A DNA stretch of 64,000 bases from Microcosmobacter sp040493455 (GCF_040493455.1 NZ_JANFDA010000006.1:124001-188000), one strand, 5' to 3'; numbered from the stretch's first letter, positions 45,465-56,187 are shown. Notes: generated by a model from the sequence alone, not told the origin. Translations and numbers: made by a program.

Positions 45465-47771
45465 ATGAATCAAGATTATATCATACCCAACGAGTGGTCG
45501 ATCATAGAAGAAGGATTCGATAACGAACGTGTTAAATCTTCAGAAAGTTTATTTAGCATAGGAAATGGAGCCATGGGTCAACGTGCCAATTTTGAAGAAC
45601 ACTACTCTGGCGATACGTTTCAAGGAAGCTATATTGCTGGTGTATACTATCCCGATAAAACCAGAGTTGGTTGGTGGAAAAATGGTTACCCAGAATATTT
45701 TGCCAAAGTATTGAATGCTCCCAGCTGGATAGGCATCAATGTGTCTATAAATGGAGAGCAACTCGATCTATTCAATTGCAAATCTGTAGACAACTTCAGA
45801 AGAGAGCTCAACATGAAAGAAGGTTGGCTATCTAGAACATTCGAAGCACTTCTTCAAAATGGTGTAAAGGTTAGCGTAGAAACAAAACGCTTTTTAAGCC
45901 TCGATCATGATGAAATAGGCGCCATTAATTATAATGTCACCCCTTTAAATAGTGATGCAGATATAATATTCCAGCCTTATTTGGATAGTGGCATCACTAA
46001 TGAAGATTCCAACTGGGACGATAAATTTTGGGACACAATTAATGTAAGTCACGAAAACAACAAGGCTTTCATCCAGGCAAAAACCATGAAAACAGATTTT
46101 TACATCTGCACTTTTATGGAATCCAAAGTTTTTATCAATGGGAAGTCTGTTTTGGTAGAACCAAATATTAAAGCCGATGCTACCTATGCATCATTCAGTT
46201 ATAAACAGCAAGTAAAACAAAACGAAACCTATACGATCAATAAATTTGGTGGTTATACTGTAGACAGAAATCACAACAAAAACGATCTAATTTCAGCAGC
46301 AAACAATGTGTTGAACATTGCCACAAGTAAAGGCTTTGACACACTTCTTGAAGCACAAAATAAAGCTTGGTCTAAGATATGGGACATGTCAGACATAACT
46401 ATCGAAGGTGATGTGAAAGCACAACAAGGCATTCGTTTCAATATACTACACCTCAACCATACCTATCTTGGGAAGGATTCCAGATTAAATATTGGTCCTA
46501 AAGGATTTACAGGTGAAAAATATGGAGGAAGTACCTATTGGGACACTGAAGCTTACTGTATTCCTTTTTATATGGCCACAAAAGACCAACAAGTAGCGAG
46601 AAACTTGTTAGAATACCGATACAATCATCTTGGCAGAGCAATTGAAAATGCCGAGAAACTTGGATTTACCAATGGTGCTGCACTATACCCAATGGTAACT
46701 ATGAATGGTGAAGAATGCCATAACGAGTGGGAAATCACCTTTGAAGAAATTCACAGAAATGGAGCAATAGCTTATGCCATTTTCAATTACCACAGATATA
46801 CAGGAGATTATTCCTATATACCAGAAAAAGGTCTAGAAGTCTTAATTGGCATTGCAAGATTCTGGCATCAACGCGCAACATTTTCAACAGATAAAAACAA
46901 GTATGTCATCCTTGGTGTTACCGGTCCAAATGAATATGAAAATAACGTCAATAATAACTGGTACACTAACTATATAGCACAGTGGTGTATTAACTATGCG
47001 TTAGAGAATATTTCGATAATCAAATCAGACTATGGAACCGATTATACGAGAATAATGAACAAGGTTCGTTTGTCTGAAGCCGAAATGTCGCAATGGGAAG
47101 CCGTAGCTGACCAGATGTATTTCCCCTACTCAGAAAAGCATAACGTTTACTTACAACAAGATGGTTTCCTCGATAAGGAACTGATTACTGTAAGTGATCT
47201 CGATACCTCTCAAAGACCTATAAATCAAAAATGGTCTTGGGATCGTATCCTACGTTCACCTTATATAAAACAAGCAGACACCTTACAAGGGTTTTATTTC
47301 TTTGAAGATCATTTTTCAAATGAAGAATTAGAACGTCATTTCGATTTTTATGAGCCATACACAGTTCACGAAAGTTCGCTATCTCCTTGCGTACATAGTA
47401 TCCAAGCAGCTAAACTTGGACGTATGGATCAGGCTTATGAGTTTTATTTAAGAACATCTCGTTTAGACCTAGACGATTATAACAAAGAAGTTGAAGAAGG
47501 ATTGCACATCACCTCAATGGCTGGAACCTGGATGAGTATTGTTGAAGGCTTTGGAGGCATGCGAATAAAAAATGGCACATTGAGTTTTACGCCTCAAATT
47601 CCAAAGCAATGGGAAGCGTACTCTTTTAAGGTCAATTTTAGAGGGCAGATCATAAAAGTGAATGCATGTAAAGGGCATACACATTTTGAATTAGAAGGTG
47701 AACATGATCTAGATATCATCGTAAATGATAAAAAAGTGACGATTTCACCAAACAACCTGATAACACTTTAA
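45465..47771 (+). CDS. mapA: GH65 maltose phosphorylase
   Basis: The 768-aa cytosolic enzyme fits GH65: a beta-sandwich N-domain (1-260), an (alpha/alpha)6 catalytic barrel (about 310-690) and a small C-terminal domain. The catalytic Glu is in 'ECHNEWEITFEEIHRNGAI' around residue 420-432, and the phosphate site appears as 'HESSLSPCVHSI'. It should split maltose with phosphate into glucose and beta-glucose 1-phosphate. pgmB directly upstream supports maltose (or another inverting alpha-disaccharide) over a hydrolase. Kojibiose or trehalose specificity cannot be excluded by sequence reading. Confidence 0.92.
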   Translation: MNQDYIIPNEWSIIEEGFDNERVKSSESLFSIGNGAMGQRANFEEHYSGDTFQGSYIAGVYYPDKTRVGWWKNGYPEYFAKVLNAPSWIGINVSINGEQLDLFNCKSVDNFRRELNMKEGWLSRTFEALLQNGVKVSVETKRFLSLDHDEIGAINYNVTPLNSDADIIFQPYLDSGITNEDSNWDDKFWDTINVSHENNKAFIQAKTMKTDFYICTFMESKVFINGKSVLVEPNIKADATYASFSYKQQVKQNETYTINKFGGYTVDRNHNKNDLISAANNVLNIATSKGFDTLLEAQNKAWSKIWDMSDITIEGDVKAQQGIRFNILHLNHTYLGKDSRLNIGPKGFTGEKYGGSTYWDTEAYCIPFYMATKDQQVARNLLEYRYNHLGRAIENAEKLGFTNGAALYPMVTMNGEECHNEWEITFEEIHRNGAIAYAIFNYHRYTGDYSYIPEKGLEVLIGIARFWHQRATFSTDKNKYVILGVTGPNEYENNVNNNWYTNYIAQWCINYALENISIIKSDYGTDYTRIMNKVRLSEAEMSQWEAVADQMYFPYSEKHNVYLQQDGFLDKELITVSDLDTSQRPINQKWSWDRILRSPYIKQADTLQGFYFFEDHFSNEELERHFDFYEPYTVHESSLSPCVHSIQAAKLGRMDQAYEFYLRTSRLDLDDYNKEVEEGLHITSMAGTWMSIVEGFGGMRIKNGTLSFTPQIPKQWEAYSFKVNFRGQIIKVNACKGHTHFELEGEHDLDIIVNDKKVTISPNNLITL

Positions 47772-47783
47772 AATCAAAATATC

Positions 47784-49715
47784 ATGAAGAAACTAATCCT
47801 TTTAATCTGTATTAGCTTCTTCTTTTCCTGTAATCAAGATAAGAAGGACAATGACCAACCTATTGCGAACAGTGAACCTGTTTCCAATGAATCCTTAAAT
47901 CGCGTCGAACCTCCTCATTGGTGGGTTGGAATGAACAACTCTAACCTCCAACTCTTAGTCCATCATGAGAATATTGGGAGTTACACACCAACTATTTCTT
48001 ATGCTGGTGTTTCCATAGAAAAGGTGCATACCGCTAAAAGTCCTAATTACCTATTTATCGACTTAGCTTTAGATAATGCTTCAGAAGGTAAATTCGATAT
48101 TGTTTTTAAGAATGATCAAGGTGACGAGAAAAAGCACACATACGAGTTGAAATCTAGAGAAAAGTCTGCAGAAGACTATGTTGGTTTCAACAATACAGAT
48201 GTTGTGTATTTAATTACTCCAGATCGTTTTGCAAATGCAAATCCTGAAAATGATCTTTCTGAAGACCTTAATGAAAAGACAATTAATCGAAGTGACGATT
48301 ATGCCAGACACGGAGGTGATATTCAAGGAATAACAGAACATTTAGATTACATTTCTGACTTAGGTTTTACAGCAATATGGTCTTCTCCTCTACTGATCAA
48401 CGACATGCATCAAGGGTCCTACCATGGCTACGCAATTACAGATTATTACAGAGTAGATCCAAGATTTGGAACCTTTGAAGAATATAGAACCTTAGCAGAT
48501 AAGGGAAGAGAAAAAGGCATTAAGCTTATCATGGACCAAGTGGCCAATCACTGTGGATTAGAACACTGGTGGATGAAAGATTTGCCATTTGAAGACTGGC
48601 TTAACTATCAAAAAAATTACGAAGACAATATTGAAAACTGGAACTGGGAAGTCACAAAATTTTCAAACCATAGAAGAACATCCAATCAAGATACATACGC
48701 TTCAAAAGTTGACAAGCAAGATAATACCGACGGATGGTTTGTCGATGCGATGCCAGACCTTAATCAACGTAATCCATTTATGGCTAAGTACATTATCCAA
48801 AATAGTATTTGGTGGATAGAAGCCCTTGGTCTTGGTGGTATACGACAAGATACCTATCCATACCCAGATAAAGATTTTATGAGTGATTGGGCAGGCGCTA
48901 TTATGGAAGAATATCCAAACTTCAATATTGTTGGAGAAGAATGGAGTTACAATCCACTACTCATCGCCTATTGGCAAGAAGGCAACAATAACAAAGATGG
49001 TTATGATTCTAATTTGAGATCAACAATGGATTTTGCCATGCAGCGAAATATTGTTGAAGCACTAAATGAACAAGAATCGTGGGATAGAGGGCTTGTGAAA
49101 ATGTACGAAGGTCTAGCAAACGACTTTGCTTATGTGACACCAAAAGACATTATGATTTTCCCAGACAACCACGACATGAGTCGTATCTATACACAACTCA
49201 AAGGAGATATTCCAAATACCAAAGCAGCTTTGAGTTATTTACTCACACTACCTAGAACACCACAAATTTATTACGGCACCGAAATCTTAATGGACGATTT
49301 CGATAAGCCAGGAGACCATGGCCTTATTCGTACGGACTTCCCTGGAGGCTGGCAAGGTGATGCAGTCAATGCATTTACAGGTGAGGGATTAGCAGACGAC
49401 AAGAAAGACATGCAATCTTATCTCAAAAAGGTATTGAATTACAGAAAAACAAGTGATGCGATTCATGATGGAAAAACAGTTCACTTTGCGCCATTTATGG
49501 GAACCTATTTCATATACAGAGTCAAAGGTGATGAAACTGTAGTACACATCATCAACAAGAACACAGAACCAATTGAAATAGACCTTAAGCGTCATGCTGA
49601 AATGGGCTTAGAAGGAAAAACTTTGAAAAATATTGTCACGGGAGAAACCATGACTTGGGGAGATAGTATCAAATTGTCCGAAAGAGGAAGCACAATATTA
49701 ACCACTAAACTATGA
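47784..49715 (+). CDS. GH13 cyclomaltodextrinase/neopullulanase-type lipoprotein
   Basis: The 643-aa lipoprotein (lipobox 'FFSC' near 16) has the N-terminal cyclomaltodextrinase domain ('RVEPPHWWVGMNN', 30-125), a GH13 barrel (about 130-560) and a C-terminal beta domain. Catalytic residues: Asp in 'GGIRQDTYPYP', Glu in 'IVGEEWSYN', Asp in 'FPDNHDMSR'. It probably trims linear or cyclic maltodextrins in the periplasm or at the outer membrane. It is 12 bp downstream of the GH65 gene in one operon. Confidence 0.92.
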   Translation: MKKLILLICISFFFSCNQDKKDNDQPIANSEPVSNESLNRVEPPHWWVGMNNSNLQLLVHHENIGSYTPTISYAGVSIEKVHTAKSPNYLFIDLALDNASEGKFDIVFKNDQGDEKKHTYELKSREKSAEDYVGFNNTDVVYLITPDRFANANPENDLSEDLNEKTINRSDDYARHGGDIQGITEHLDYISDLGFTAIWSSPLLINDMHQGSYHGYAITDYYRVDPRFGTFEEYRTLADKGREKGIKLIMDQVANHCGLEHWWMKDLPFEDWLNYQKNYEDNIENWNWEVTKFSNHRRTSNQDTYASKVDKQDNTDGWFVDAMPDLNQRNPFMAKYIIQNSIWWIEALGLGGIRQDTYPYPDKDFMSDWAGAIMEEYPNFNIVGEEWSYNPLLIAYWQEGNNNKDGYDSNLRSTMDFAMQRNIVEALNEQESWDRGLVKMYEGLANDFAYVTPKDIMIFPDNHDMSRIYTQLKGDIPNTKAALSYLLTLPRTPQIYYGTEILMDDFDKPGDHGLIRTDFPGGWQGDAVNAFTGEGLADDKKDMQSYLKKVLNYRKTSDAIHDGKTVHFAPFMGTYFIYRVKGDETVVHIINKNTEPIEIDLKRHAEMGLEGKTLKNIVTGETMTWGDSIKLSERGSTILTTKL

Positions 49716-49738
49716 TAACACTTGTCTCAAATTCTACA

Positions 49739-49763
49739 TGGACACTGAGCGGAGTCGAAGTGT
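49739..49763. repeat. Flavobacterial extragenic REP-like element, copy 1
   Basis: Contains GACACTGAGCGGAGTCGAAG in the 78-bp gap between two plus-strand genes. The same core, CTGAGCGGAGTCGAA/TTGAGCGGAGTCGAA, is at 62996-63021. I remember this motif as an abundant intergenic repeat in flavobacteria; that is memory, not a search. Confidence 0.75.
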
Positions 49764-49793
49764 AATGCAGAAGGCAAGATTGACATATATAAC

Positions 49794-51845
49794 ATGAAGT
49801 ACATCATTTTCATAATATCGCTATTACTAGTTATCTCTTGTAAGGACACTAATTCAGAAAATGAAAGCGTAACCTTTATTGTTGAAGTACCCAATGATAC
49901 ACCAACTGATAAAGATGTTTACATCTCTGGAAATTTTGAAGGCTGGTCTGGTGGTAGAGAACAGTTCAAACTAGATAAAGAAGACGACAGACATACCATT
50001 ACAATCCCTGCACATCAAAAAGATATTCAATACAAGTTCACTTTAGGTTCATGGGATTATGTAGAGCGGGATGCAAAAGGCAGTAATATTGAAAATCGAT
50101 TTTACACATTCAACAAGGCAAATGATGTAGTCGAAATAAAAGTAATATCCTGGGCTGAACCAGACGTTAATCCAACAGCAAACTCTACAGCTTCCAAAAA
50201 TGTAACCGTTTTGGATAACGCAATGAAAATCCCTCAACTAGATAGAGAGCGAAGAATCTGGATATACACACCTCCGAATTATGAAAATTCAGAGGAGTCC
50301 TACCCAGTACTTTATATCCATGATGGGCAAAACGTCTTTGACGTTGCAACCTCTTATGCTGGAGAATGGGAAGTTGACGAAGTTCTTGATAAGCTTCAAA
50401 CTTTAAACGGATTAGAACTTATTGTTGTTGGAATTGATAATGGCGATGAACATCGTATGAATGAATATGCGCCTTGGGACAACCCTAGAATAGAAAACCC
50501 CGAAGGAGACGCTTACCTAGATTTTATTGTCAACACTTTAAAACCAAGAATCGATTCCACTTACAGAACCAAGACAGATAAAGCAAACACAGGAATAATG
50601 GGAAGCTCCATGGGTGGATTAATCTCACACTATGCAGGCTTAAGACATCCTGATGTATTTGGTAAAGTTGGTGTATTCTCGCCATCGTTTTGGATTTCTG
50701 AAAAAGGATTTGATTATGCGAAGTCCCGAAGTGCATTAGAAGACAACAAGATGTTTTTCTTAATCGGAACAAAAGAAGGTGGTGATATGGTTGAGGATAT
50801 GGAACGAATGGTAGATGTAATGAAAGCTAACGGTTTCAAGGCCTCAAACCTAAAGTCTAATATTGTTGAAGGCGGAACACATAGTGAAGGCTTTTGGCGA
50901 AGTGAATTCCCAGAAGTCATCTGTTGGTTATTCGACAAAACACTTCCAGAAAATTTTCAAATGGAGACTCAAGTCACGGCAAAAAAAGTTACTGATGTAA
51001 CATTAGCAGGAGGAACATTGATGCGAGTGGATAAATTCCCTACACAAAATATAACACCTCGACCTGTCGATATTTGGCTTCCTGAAAACTATTCCGAAGA
51101 CAAAAAATATGCAGTCCTCTATATGCATGACGGACAAATGCTTTTTGATGCCAACACGACTTGGAACGGTCAAGAATGGAAAGTCGATGAGTGGGCTTCA
51201 CGATTAATGAAAGAAAGAAAAACTAAAGACTTTATTGTAGTAGCGATTCATAATATTTCTGAAATCCGTTGGCAAGACTTATTCCCGCAAAAGGCTATGA
51301 GCTATCTATCCGATGAAGCAAAAGATAAGCTCACCAAATATGCACTACAACGCAATGCCAATGTAGAACTAAAAGGTGATGATTATTTGAAATTCATTGT
51401 TGAAGACGTAAAGCCATTTATTGATACAACGTATAGTGTTCACACCAATAAAGAAAACACGTTTGTTGCAGGTTCGAGCATGGGTGGACTCATGTCTATG
51501 TATGCCATTTCTGAATATCCAGATGTTTTTGAAGCTGCTGCATGTATTTCTACACATTGGGTAGGTGGACACGTTATGGAAGACAACCCATTACCCGAAG
51601 CTATTTTTGAATATATGAAAGCTAATTTGGCAGCCTCAGAATCGCATCGCTTATACTTTGACTATGGCAACATGACTCTCGATGCACATTATCCGCAATA
51701 TGCGCCAAGAGTCAATGAAATACTTGCATCAAAAGGATATAATAAAACCAATTCCAAAAACCTGTTTTTTGAAGGTACGGACCATTCAGAAAACTCATGG
51801 AATCAACGTTTAGACCAACCACTTACTTTCTTATTAGGCAATTAA
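49794..51845 (+). CDS. Lipoprotein with CBM and two tandem esterase domains
   Basis: The 683-aa lipoprotein (lipobox 'VISC' near 16) starts with a CBM20/48-like starch-binding sandwich (about 22-120, 'VYISGNFEGWSGG', 'YKFTLGSWDYVERD'). Two homologous esterase-D/Fes-type alpha/beta hydrolase domains follow, about 140-385 and 395-683. Each has 'LYxHDGQ', 'W..DE' and nucleophile 'GSSMGG', and a C-terminal His ('GGTHSEGFW', 'EGTDHSENSW'). It is in the alpha-glucan operon, so it might remove acyl substituents from modified glucans. The tandem arrangement is unusual to me. Substrate not known. Confidence 0.82.
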   Translation: MKYIIFIISLLLVISCKDTNSENESVTFIVEVPNDTPTDKDVYISGNFEGWSGGREQFKLDKEDDRHTITIPAHQKDIQYKFTLGSWDYVERDAKGSNIENRFYTFNKANDVVEIKVISWAEPDVNPTANSTASKNVTVLDNAMKIPQLDRERRIWIYTPPNYENSEESYPVLYIHDGQNVFDVATSYAGEWEVDEVLDKLQTLNGLELIVVGIDNGDEHRMNEYAPWDNPRIENPEGDAYLDFIVNTLKPRIDSTYRTKTDKANTGIMGSSMGGLISHYAGLRHPDVFGKVGVFSPSFWISEKGFDYAKSRSALEDNKMFFLIGTKEGGDMVEDMERMVDVMKANGFKASNLKSNIVEGGTHSEGFWRSEFPEVICWLFDKTLPENFQMETQVTAKKVTDVTLAGGTLMRVDKFPTQNITPRPVDIWLPENYSEDKKYAVLYMHDGQMLFDANTTWNGQEWKVDEWASRLMKERKTKDFIVVAIHNISEIRWQDLFPQKAMSYLSDEAKDKLTKYALQRNANVELKGDDYLKFIVEDVKPFIDTTYSVHTNKENTFVAGSSMGGLMSMYAISEYPDVFEAAACISTHWVGGHVMEDNPLPEAIFEYMKANLAASESHRLYFDYGNMTLDAHYPQYAPRVNEILASKGYNKTNSKNLFFEGTDHSENSWNQRLDQPLTFLLGN

Positions 51846-54280
51846 TGAAGAACCTGTTTTTATACATACTGACCTTTTCCATTTGTGCTTTTGGATTTTC
51901 TCAAGACCCAGATAGAGTTTATCAATCACACACACAAGAAAAGGGAAAGCTAGAAGTCATTACTTCAGATGGCACATATATTTTCGATCTGCTCTCCTAT
52001 GCAACTATGGAAGCTTCTTTTATTCCAAATGGTGAAACATACAATCCTAATTCTCATGCTGTAGTCAATAGAAAATCTGGAATAAAAAAAGTTAAGTATA
52101 GCTATAAAGACAATATCATCAATTATGGTTGTAATGGTATTTTGGTAAGTATTACCACATCACCTTTCAAGGTTAGTTATTCTTTTAAAGGACAACCTAT
52201 TATTTCTGAAAAACGAGGTTATTACAAATCTGCTCACGAACCTATGGAAATGGTCAGCGGAAATATTGTATACGGCACGACCGAAAAAATAGAATTCAAT
52301 TTAAATTCAGACGAAGCACTCTATGGAGGTGGCGCCAGAGCACTCGGTATGAATCGTAGAGGAAACCGATTACCGCTTTACAATAGAGCTCATTATGGTT
52401 ACGAAACACATTCAGAACTAATGAATTTCACCTTACCAATTGTATTATCCTCCAAAAAGTACATGGTACATTTTGATAACGCTGCAATTGGTTATTTAGA
52501 CTTAGACAGTAACAAGAATAACACACTAACCTATGAAACTATCTCAGGGCGAAAAACCTATCAAGTTATAGCAGGAGATTCATGGAAGCAGGTCATAACC
52601 AATTACACGAAATTAACCGGTAGACAACCTATGTTACCAAGATGGGCTTTAGGTAATTTTTCCAGTCGATTTGGGTATCATACACAACAAGAAACTGAAG
52701 CCACAATAGACAAGTTCAAAGAAGAAGAAATTCCTGTAGATGCTATAATCTTAGACTTGTATTGGTTTGGAAAAGACATCAAAGGCACTATGGGTAATCT
52801 TGAAGTCTATAGAGATTCTTTCCCTGATTTTGAAGGCATGGTAAAACGCTTAGATGATAAAGGCATAAAAACCATCACCATCACAGAACCGTTTATTCTG
52901 AGCACATCGAACCGTTGGCAAGAAGCAGTAGACAAAAATATTCTCGCAAAAGATACTATAGGAAAACCTGCTCAATATGAATTTTACTTTGGTAATACAG
53001 GAATCATAGACATTTACAATCCAAAAGCAGAACAATGGTTTTGGAACATCTATAAAGGTCTAGCAGATAAAGGCGTAGCTGGTGTTTGGGGAGATTTGGG
53101 AGAACCAGAAGTATTACCTGCTTGGGTGAACTTTTCAACAGGTACAGCAGATGAAGTCCATAACACTTACGGACACGATTGGGCACGATTAGTCTATGAA
53201 GGTTACCAACGAGATTTCCCAGACACTAGACCATTTATTTTAATGCGTGCAGGCTACTCAGGGTCGCAGCGCTATGGTATGATTCCATGGTCTGGAGATG
53301 TAAGCAGATCTTGGGGAGGTTTACAATCTCAACCAGAAATCGCGTTACAAATGGGAATGCAAGGTTTAGCCTATATGCATAGTGATTTAGGTGGGTTTGC
53401 TGGAGCAAACTTAGATGACGAGTTATATGCACGATGGTTGCAATATGGTGTCTTCAATCCTATCTTCAGGCCTCATGCACAAGAAGATGTTGCAAGCGAA
53501 CCTGTATTCAGAAGTGAAAAGGCGAAACGATTTGCGAAATATGCAATCCAAATGCGATATAGATTGTTGCCATACAATTATCATTTAATGGCGATAAATC
53601 ATCTTGAAGGTTTGCCAATGATGCGACCATTATTTTTTGAAGAGCCAGATAATCCTGAGCTATATGATTATTCCAAAACCTATCTATGGGGAGATGATAT
53701 GCTCGTTTCTCCAGTTTTAGAAGCAGGTAAAAAAGAGCAAGACGTGTATTTTCCAAGAGACTCTAAATGGTTCGATATTGAAACAGACGAACTTATTGAA
53801 GGTGGACAAACTAAGATAGTGAAACTTCATGAAGCCTTTATCCCAACCTACGTTAGAGCAGGTGCTTTTATTCCACTAGCCAAAGCAATGCAAAACACAA
53901 GAGAGTTCGATGCTAATGCTTTTCAGCTTCATTATTATCATGATGATTCAATCGAAAAATCTGAACGTGAATTCTATTTTGATGATGGACTTACAGCCAA
54001 TGCAATAGAAAAAAAGCAATATCAGGTTTTAGAATTTGAAGCTGAGCAAAAAGGACGTTGGCTAGAGATTGAACTTGAAGCAGATACAGGTTCAAATTTT
54101 AAACCAGAAACAAAAACCATCGCTTTGATACTTCACAATATCGCAAAAGAACCAAAGCGTATCAAGATTGGAAAAGAAAAAGTCAATGGCTCGTACAATT
54201 CCAAATACAAAACCCTATCACTTGCTATAGATTGGGATACTTCAGAAGAAAAAGAAATACGAATAAAGTTCAAAAAATAA
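51845..54280 (+). CDS. GH31 alpha-glucosidase
   Basis: An exo-acting alpha-glucosidase of about 811 aa with a signal peptide ('MKNLFLYILTFSICAFGFSQ'). The start overlaps the preceding stop (TAATG); a longer reading into the previous gene lacks a signal. The N-terminal beta domain (to about 240) is followed by the GH31 barrel, with nucleophile Asp in 'GVWGDLGEP', acid Asp in 'IPWSGDVSRSW' and the YxxGxR-like 'YGGGARALG' segment. It releases glucose from maltooligosaccharides, probably in the periplasm. It lies in the plus-strand operon between the esterase and the GH13 genes. Confidence 0.92.
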   Translation: MKNLFLYILTFSICAFGFSQDPDRVYQSHTQEKGKLEVITSDGTYIFDLLSYATMEASFIPNGETYNPNSHAVVNRKSGIKKVKYSYKDNIINYGCNGILVSITTSPFKVSYSFKGQPIISEKRGYYKSAHEPMEMVSGNIVYGTTEKIEFNLNSDEALYGGGARALGMNRRGNRLPLYNRAHYGYETHSELMNFTLPIVLSSKKYMVHFDNAAIGYLDLDSNKNNTLTYETISGRKTYQVIAGDSWKQVITNYTKLTGRQPMLPRWALGNFSSRFGYHTQQETEATIDKFKEEEIPVDAIILDLYWFGKDIKGTMGNLEVYRDSFPDFEGMVKRLDDKGIKTITITEPFILSTSNRWQEAVDKNILAKDTIGKPAQYEFYFGNTGIIDIYNPKAEQWFWNIYKGLADKGVAGVWGDLGEPEVLPAWVNFSTGTADEVHNTYGHDWARLVYEGYQRDFPDTRPFILMRAGYSGSQRYGMIPWSGDVSRSWGGLQSQPEIALQMGMQGLAYMHSDLGGFAGANLDDELYARWLQYGVFNPIFRPHAQEDVASEPVFRSEKAKRFAKYAIQMRYRLLPYNYHLMAINHLEGLPMMRPLFFEEPDNPELYDYSKTYLWGDDMLVSPVLEAGKKEQDVYFPRDSKWFDIETDELIEGGQTKIVKLHEAFIPTYVRAGAFIPLAKAMQNTREFDANAFQLHYYHDDSIEKSEREFYFDDGLTANAIEKKQYQVLEFEAEQKGRWLEIELEADTGSNFKPETKTIALILHNIAKEPKRIKIGKEKVNGSYNSKYKTLSLAIDWDTSEEKEIRIKFKK

Positions 54281-54286
54281 ATTCTA

Positions 54287-56185
54287 ATGAAAAACGCAAA
54301 AATTTTACTGCTCACACTTTTTACAATTGCTTTCATTGGATGTAAAGAGGACACCACAAAAGAAAGCGGTTCTCAAGAGGAACAGGCAAAAGAGATTACC
54401 AAAAAAATGAAGAAAAAAGAAGTCGTCTATCAGGTCTTTACACGATTATTTGGAAATACAAACACTACCAATAAACCATGGGGAACCATTGAAGAAAATG
54501 GCGTCGGAAAATTCAATGATTTTACAGACAAAGCCCTTAAAGAAATCAAAGACCTTGGCGTAACTCATATTTGGTATACAGGTGTACCACACCACGACGT
54601 TATTACAGATTACACCAACTATGGCATCTCCAATGATGATGCAGATGTAGTAAAAGGTCGAGCTGGTTCGCCTTATGCCGTTAAGGATTATTACAACGTA
54701 AATCCAGACCTAGCTGTCGACCCAGCCAACAGATTAAAGGAATTCGAAGCTTTGATAGAAAGAACACATAATGCTGGTCTTAAACTTATTATCGATATTG
54801 TTCCAAATCATGTAGCACGAAACTATCAAGGACTTACCAATCCAGACGGTGTTACAGATTTTGGTGCAGAAGACGATACTTCAGTTCAGTATAACGTCAA
54901 TAATAATTTCTATTACAATCCAGGCGAAGCTTTTAAAGTTCCAGAATGGAGAGATGGATATTTACCACTTGGAGGAGAGCAACAAGCTACTGTTGATATG
55001 GCTTTTGAAGAAAACCCAGCGAAGTGGACAGGCAATGGGTCTAGAGCATCTCAGCCAAATATGTACGACTGGTACGAAACCGTGAAAGTAAATTATGGTA
55101 TAGACCCAGAAGGCAACAAAAACTTTGACACATTGCCAGAAGGTTATGATAAAGAGGCTTACAAAGCTCACTACGAGTTTTGGCAAGGAAAAACAGTACC
55201 AAGCTCTTGGAAAAAGTTCAAAGATGTAGCGCTGTATTGGATCGATAAAGGTGTTGACGGTTTTAGATATGATATGGCTGAAATGGTCCCTGTGGAATTT
55301 TGGAGCTATATGAACTCTCATGTAAAAATGAAAAATCCTGATGCCTTCCTATTAGCAGAAGTTTATCAACCACATTTGTATAGAGACTATATCCACAAAG
55401 GAAAAATGGATTACCTCTATGATAAAGTTGAATTATACGATACACTTAAGCATGTGATTCAAGGATACGGAAAAACCGACAATATCCCTCCCATTCTTGA
55501 AGGCTTAAAAGATATAGAGCACCACATGTTGCACTTCTTGGAAAACCACGACGAACAGCGTATCGCTAGTCCAGATTTTGCTGGAAGTGCTGAAAAGGGA
55601 AAACCAATGATGGTAGTTTCAGCCACAGCTTCCACAGCTCCAACGATGATTTATTTTGGGCAAGAATTGGGAGAAGATGGTTCAGAAGATGCAGGTTATG
55701 GCAAACCAACAAGAACATCCATCTTCGATTACATTGGAGTGCCTGCACATCAACGTTGGATGAACAATGGAGAATTCGATGGAGGCCAGTCAACAGAGGA
55801 AGAAAAGCAATTGAGAGATTTCTATAAACGTGTACTCAACTTTACAATCAATAGTGAAGCGCTTATGGGTAAGTATGCAGATTTGCATGCGTTCAATAGA
55901 GAACATACAGAGAACTATGATGATAAAGTTCTGTCTTTTGCTAGATGGAGCGATGAAGAAAAGCTTATTGTCGTTGCTAATTTTGAAGAAACCGCGAAAG
56001 AGTTCACCCTAAAAGTTCCTTCAGACATCTCAGCATCTTGGGGCTTAACAGATGGTGACTACGAGTTTAGCGATCAAGTTTATAACAACTATAAAACATC
56101 CTTGAACGTGAATGGCTCAGACGTGACTATGGTCATCTCTCTCAATCCTCTCGAATCATTCATCCTTAAACTTAAAGACAACTAA
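54287..56185 (+). CDS. GH13 alpha-amylase-family lipoprotein (632 aa)
   Basis: A lipoprotein (lipobox 'FIGC' near 19) with a GH13 barrel (about 45-540). Catalytic Asp in 'GVDGFRYDMAEM', Glu in 'FLLAEVYQPH', Asp in 'FLENHDEQR'. A C-terminal beta domain follows. 'YHVAR/IDIVPNHVARNY' is the first conserved GH13 region. Exact specificity unclear; it is likely an oligosaccharide-acting enzyme that complements the GH13 lipoproteins on both sides. It is 6 bp after the GH31 gene and 2 bp before the next GH13 gene, so in one operon. Confidence 0.92.
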   Translation: MKNAKILLLTLFTIAFIGCKEDTTKESGSQEEQAKEITKKMKKKEVVYQVFTRLFGNTNTTNKPWGTIEENGVGKFNDFTDKALKEIKDLGVTHIWYTGVPHHDVITDYTNYGISNDDADVVKGRAGSPYAVKDYYNVNPDLAVDPANRLKEFEALIERTHNAGLKLIIDIVPNHVARNYQGLTNPDGVTDFGAEDDTSVQYNVNNNFYYNPGEAFKVPEWRDGYLPLGGEQQATVDMAFEENPAKWTGNGSRASQPNMYDWYETVKVNYGIDPEGNKNFDTLPEGYDKEAYKAHYEFWQGKTVPSSWKKFKDVALYWIDKGVDGFRYDMAEMVPVEFWSYMNSHVKMKNPDAFLLAEVYQPHLYRDYIHKGKMDYLYDKVELYDTLKHVIQGYGKTDNIPPILEGLKDIEHHMLHFLENHDEQRIASPDFAGSAEKGKPMMVVSATASTAPTMIYFGQELGEDGSEDAGYGKPTRTSIFDYIGVPAHQRWMNNGEFDGGQSTEEEKQLRDFYKRVLNFTINSEALMGKYADLHAFNREHTENYDDKVLSFARWSDEEKLIVVANFEETAKEFTLKVPSDISASWGLTDGDYEFSDQVYNNYKTSLNVNGSDVTMVISLNPLESFILKLKDN

Positions 56186-56187
56186 GC

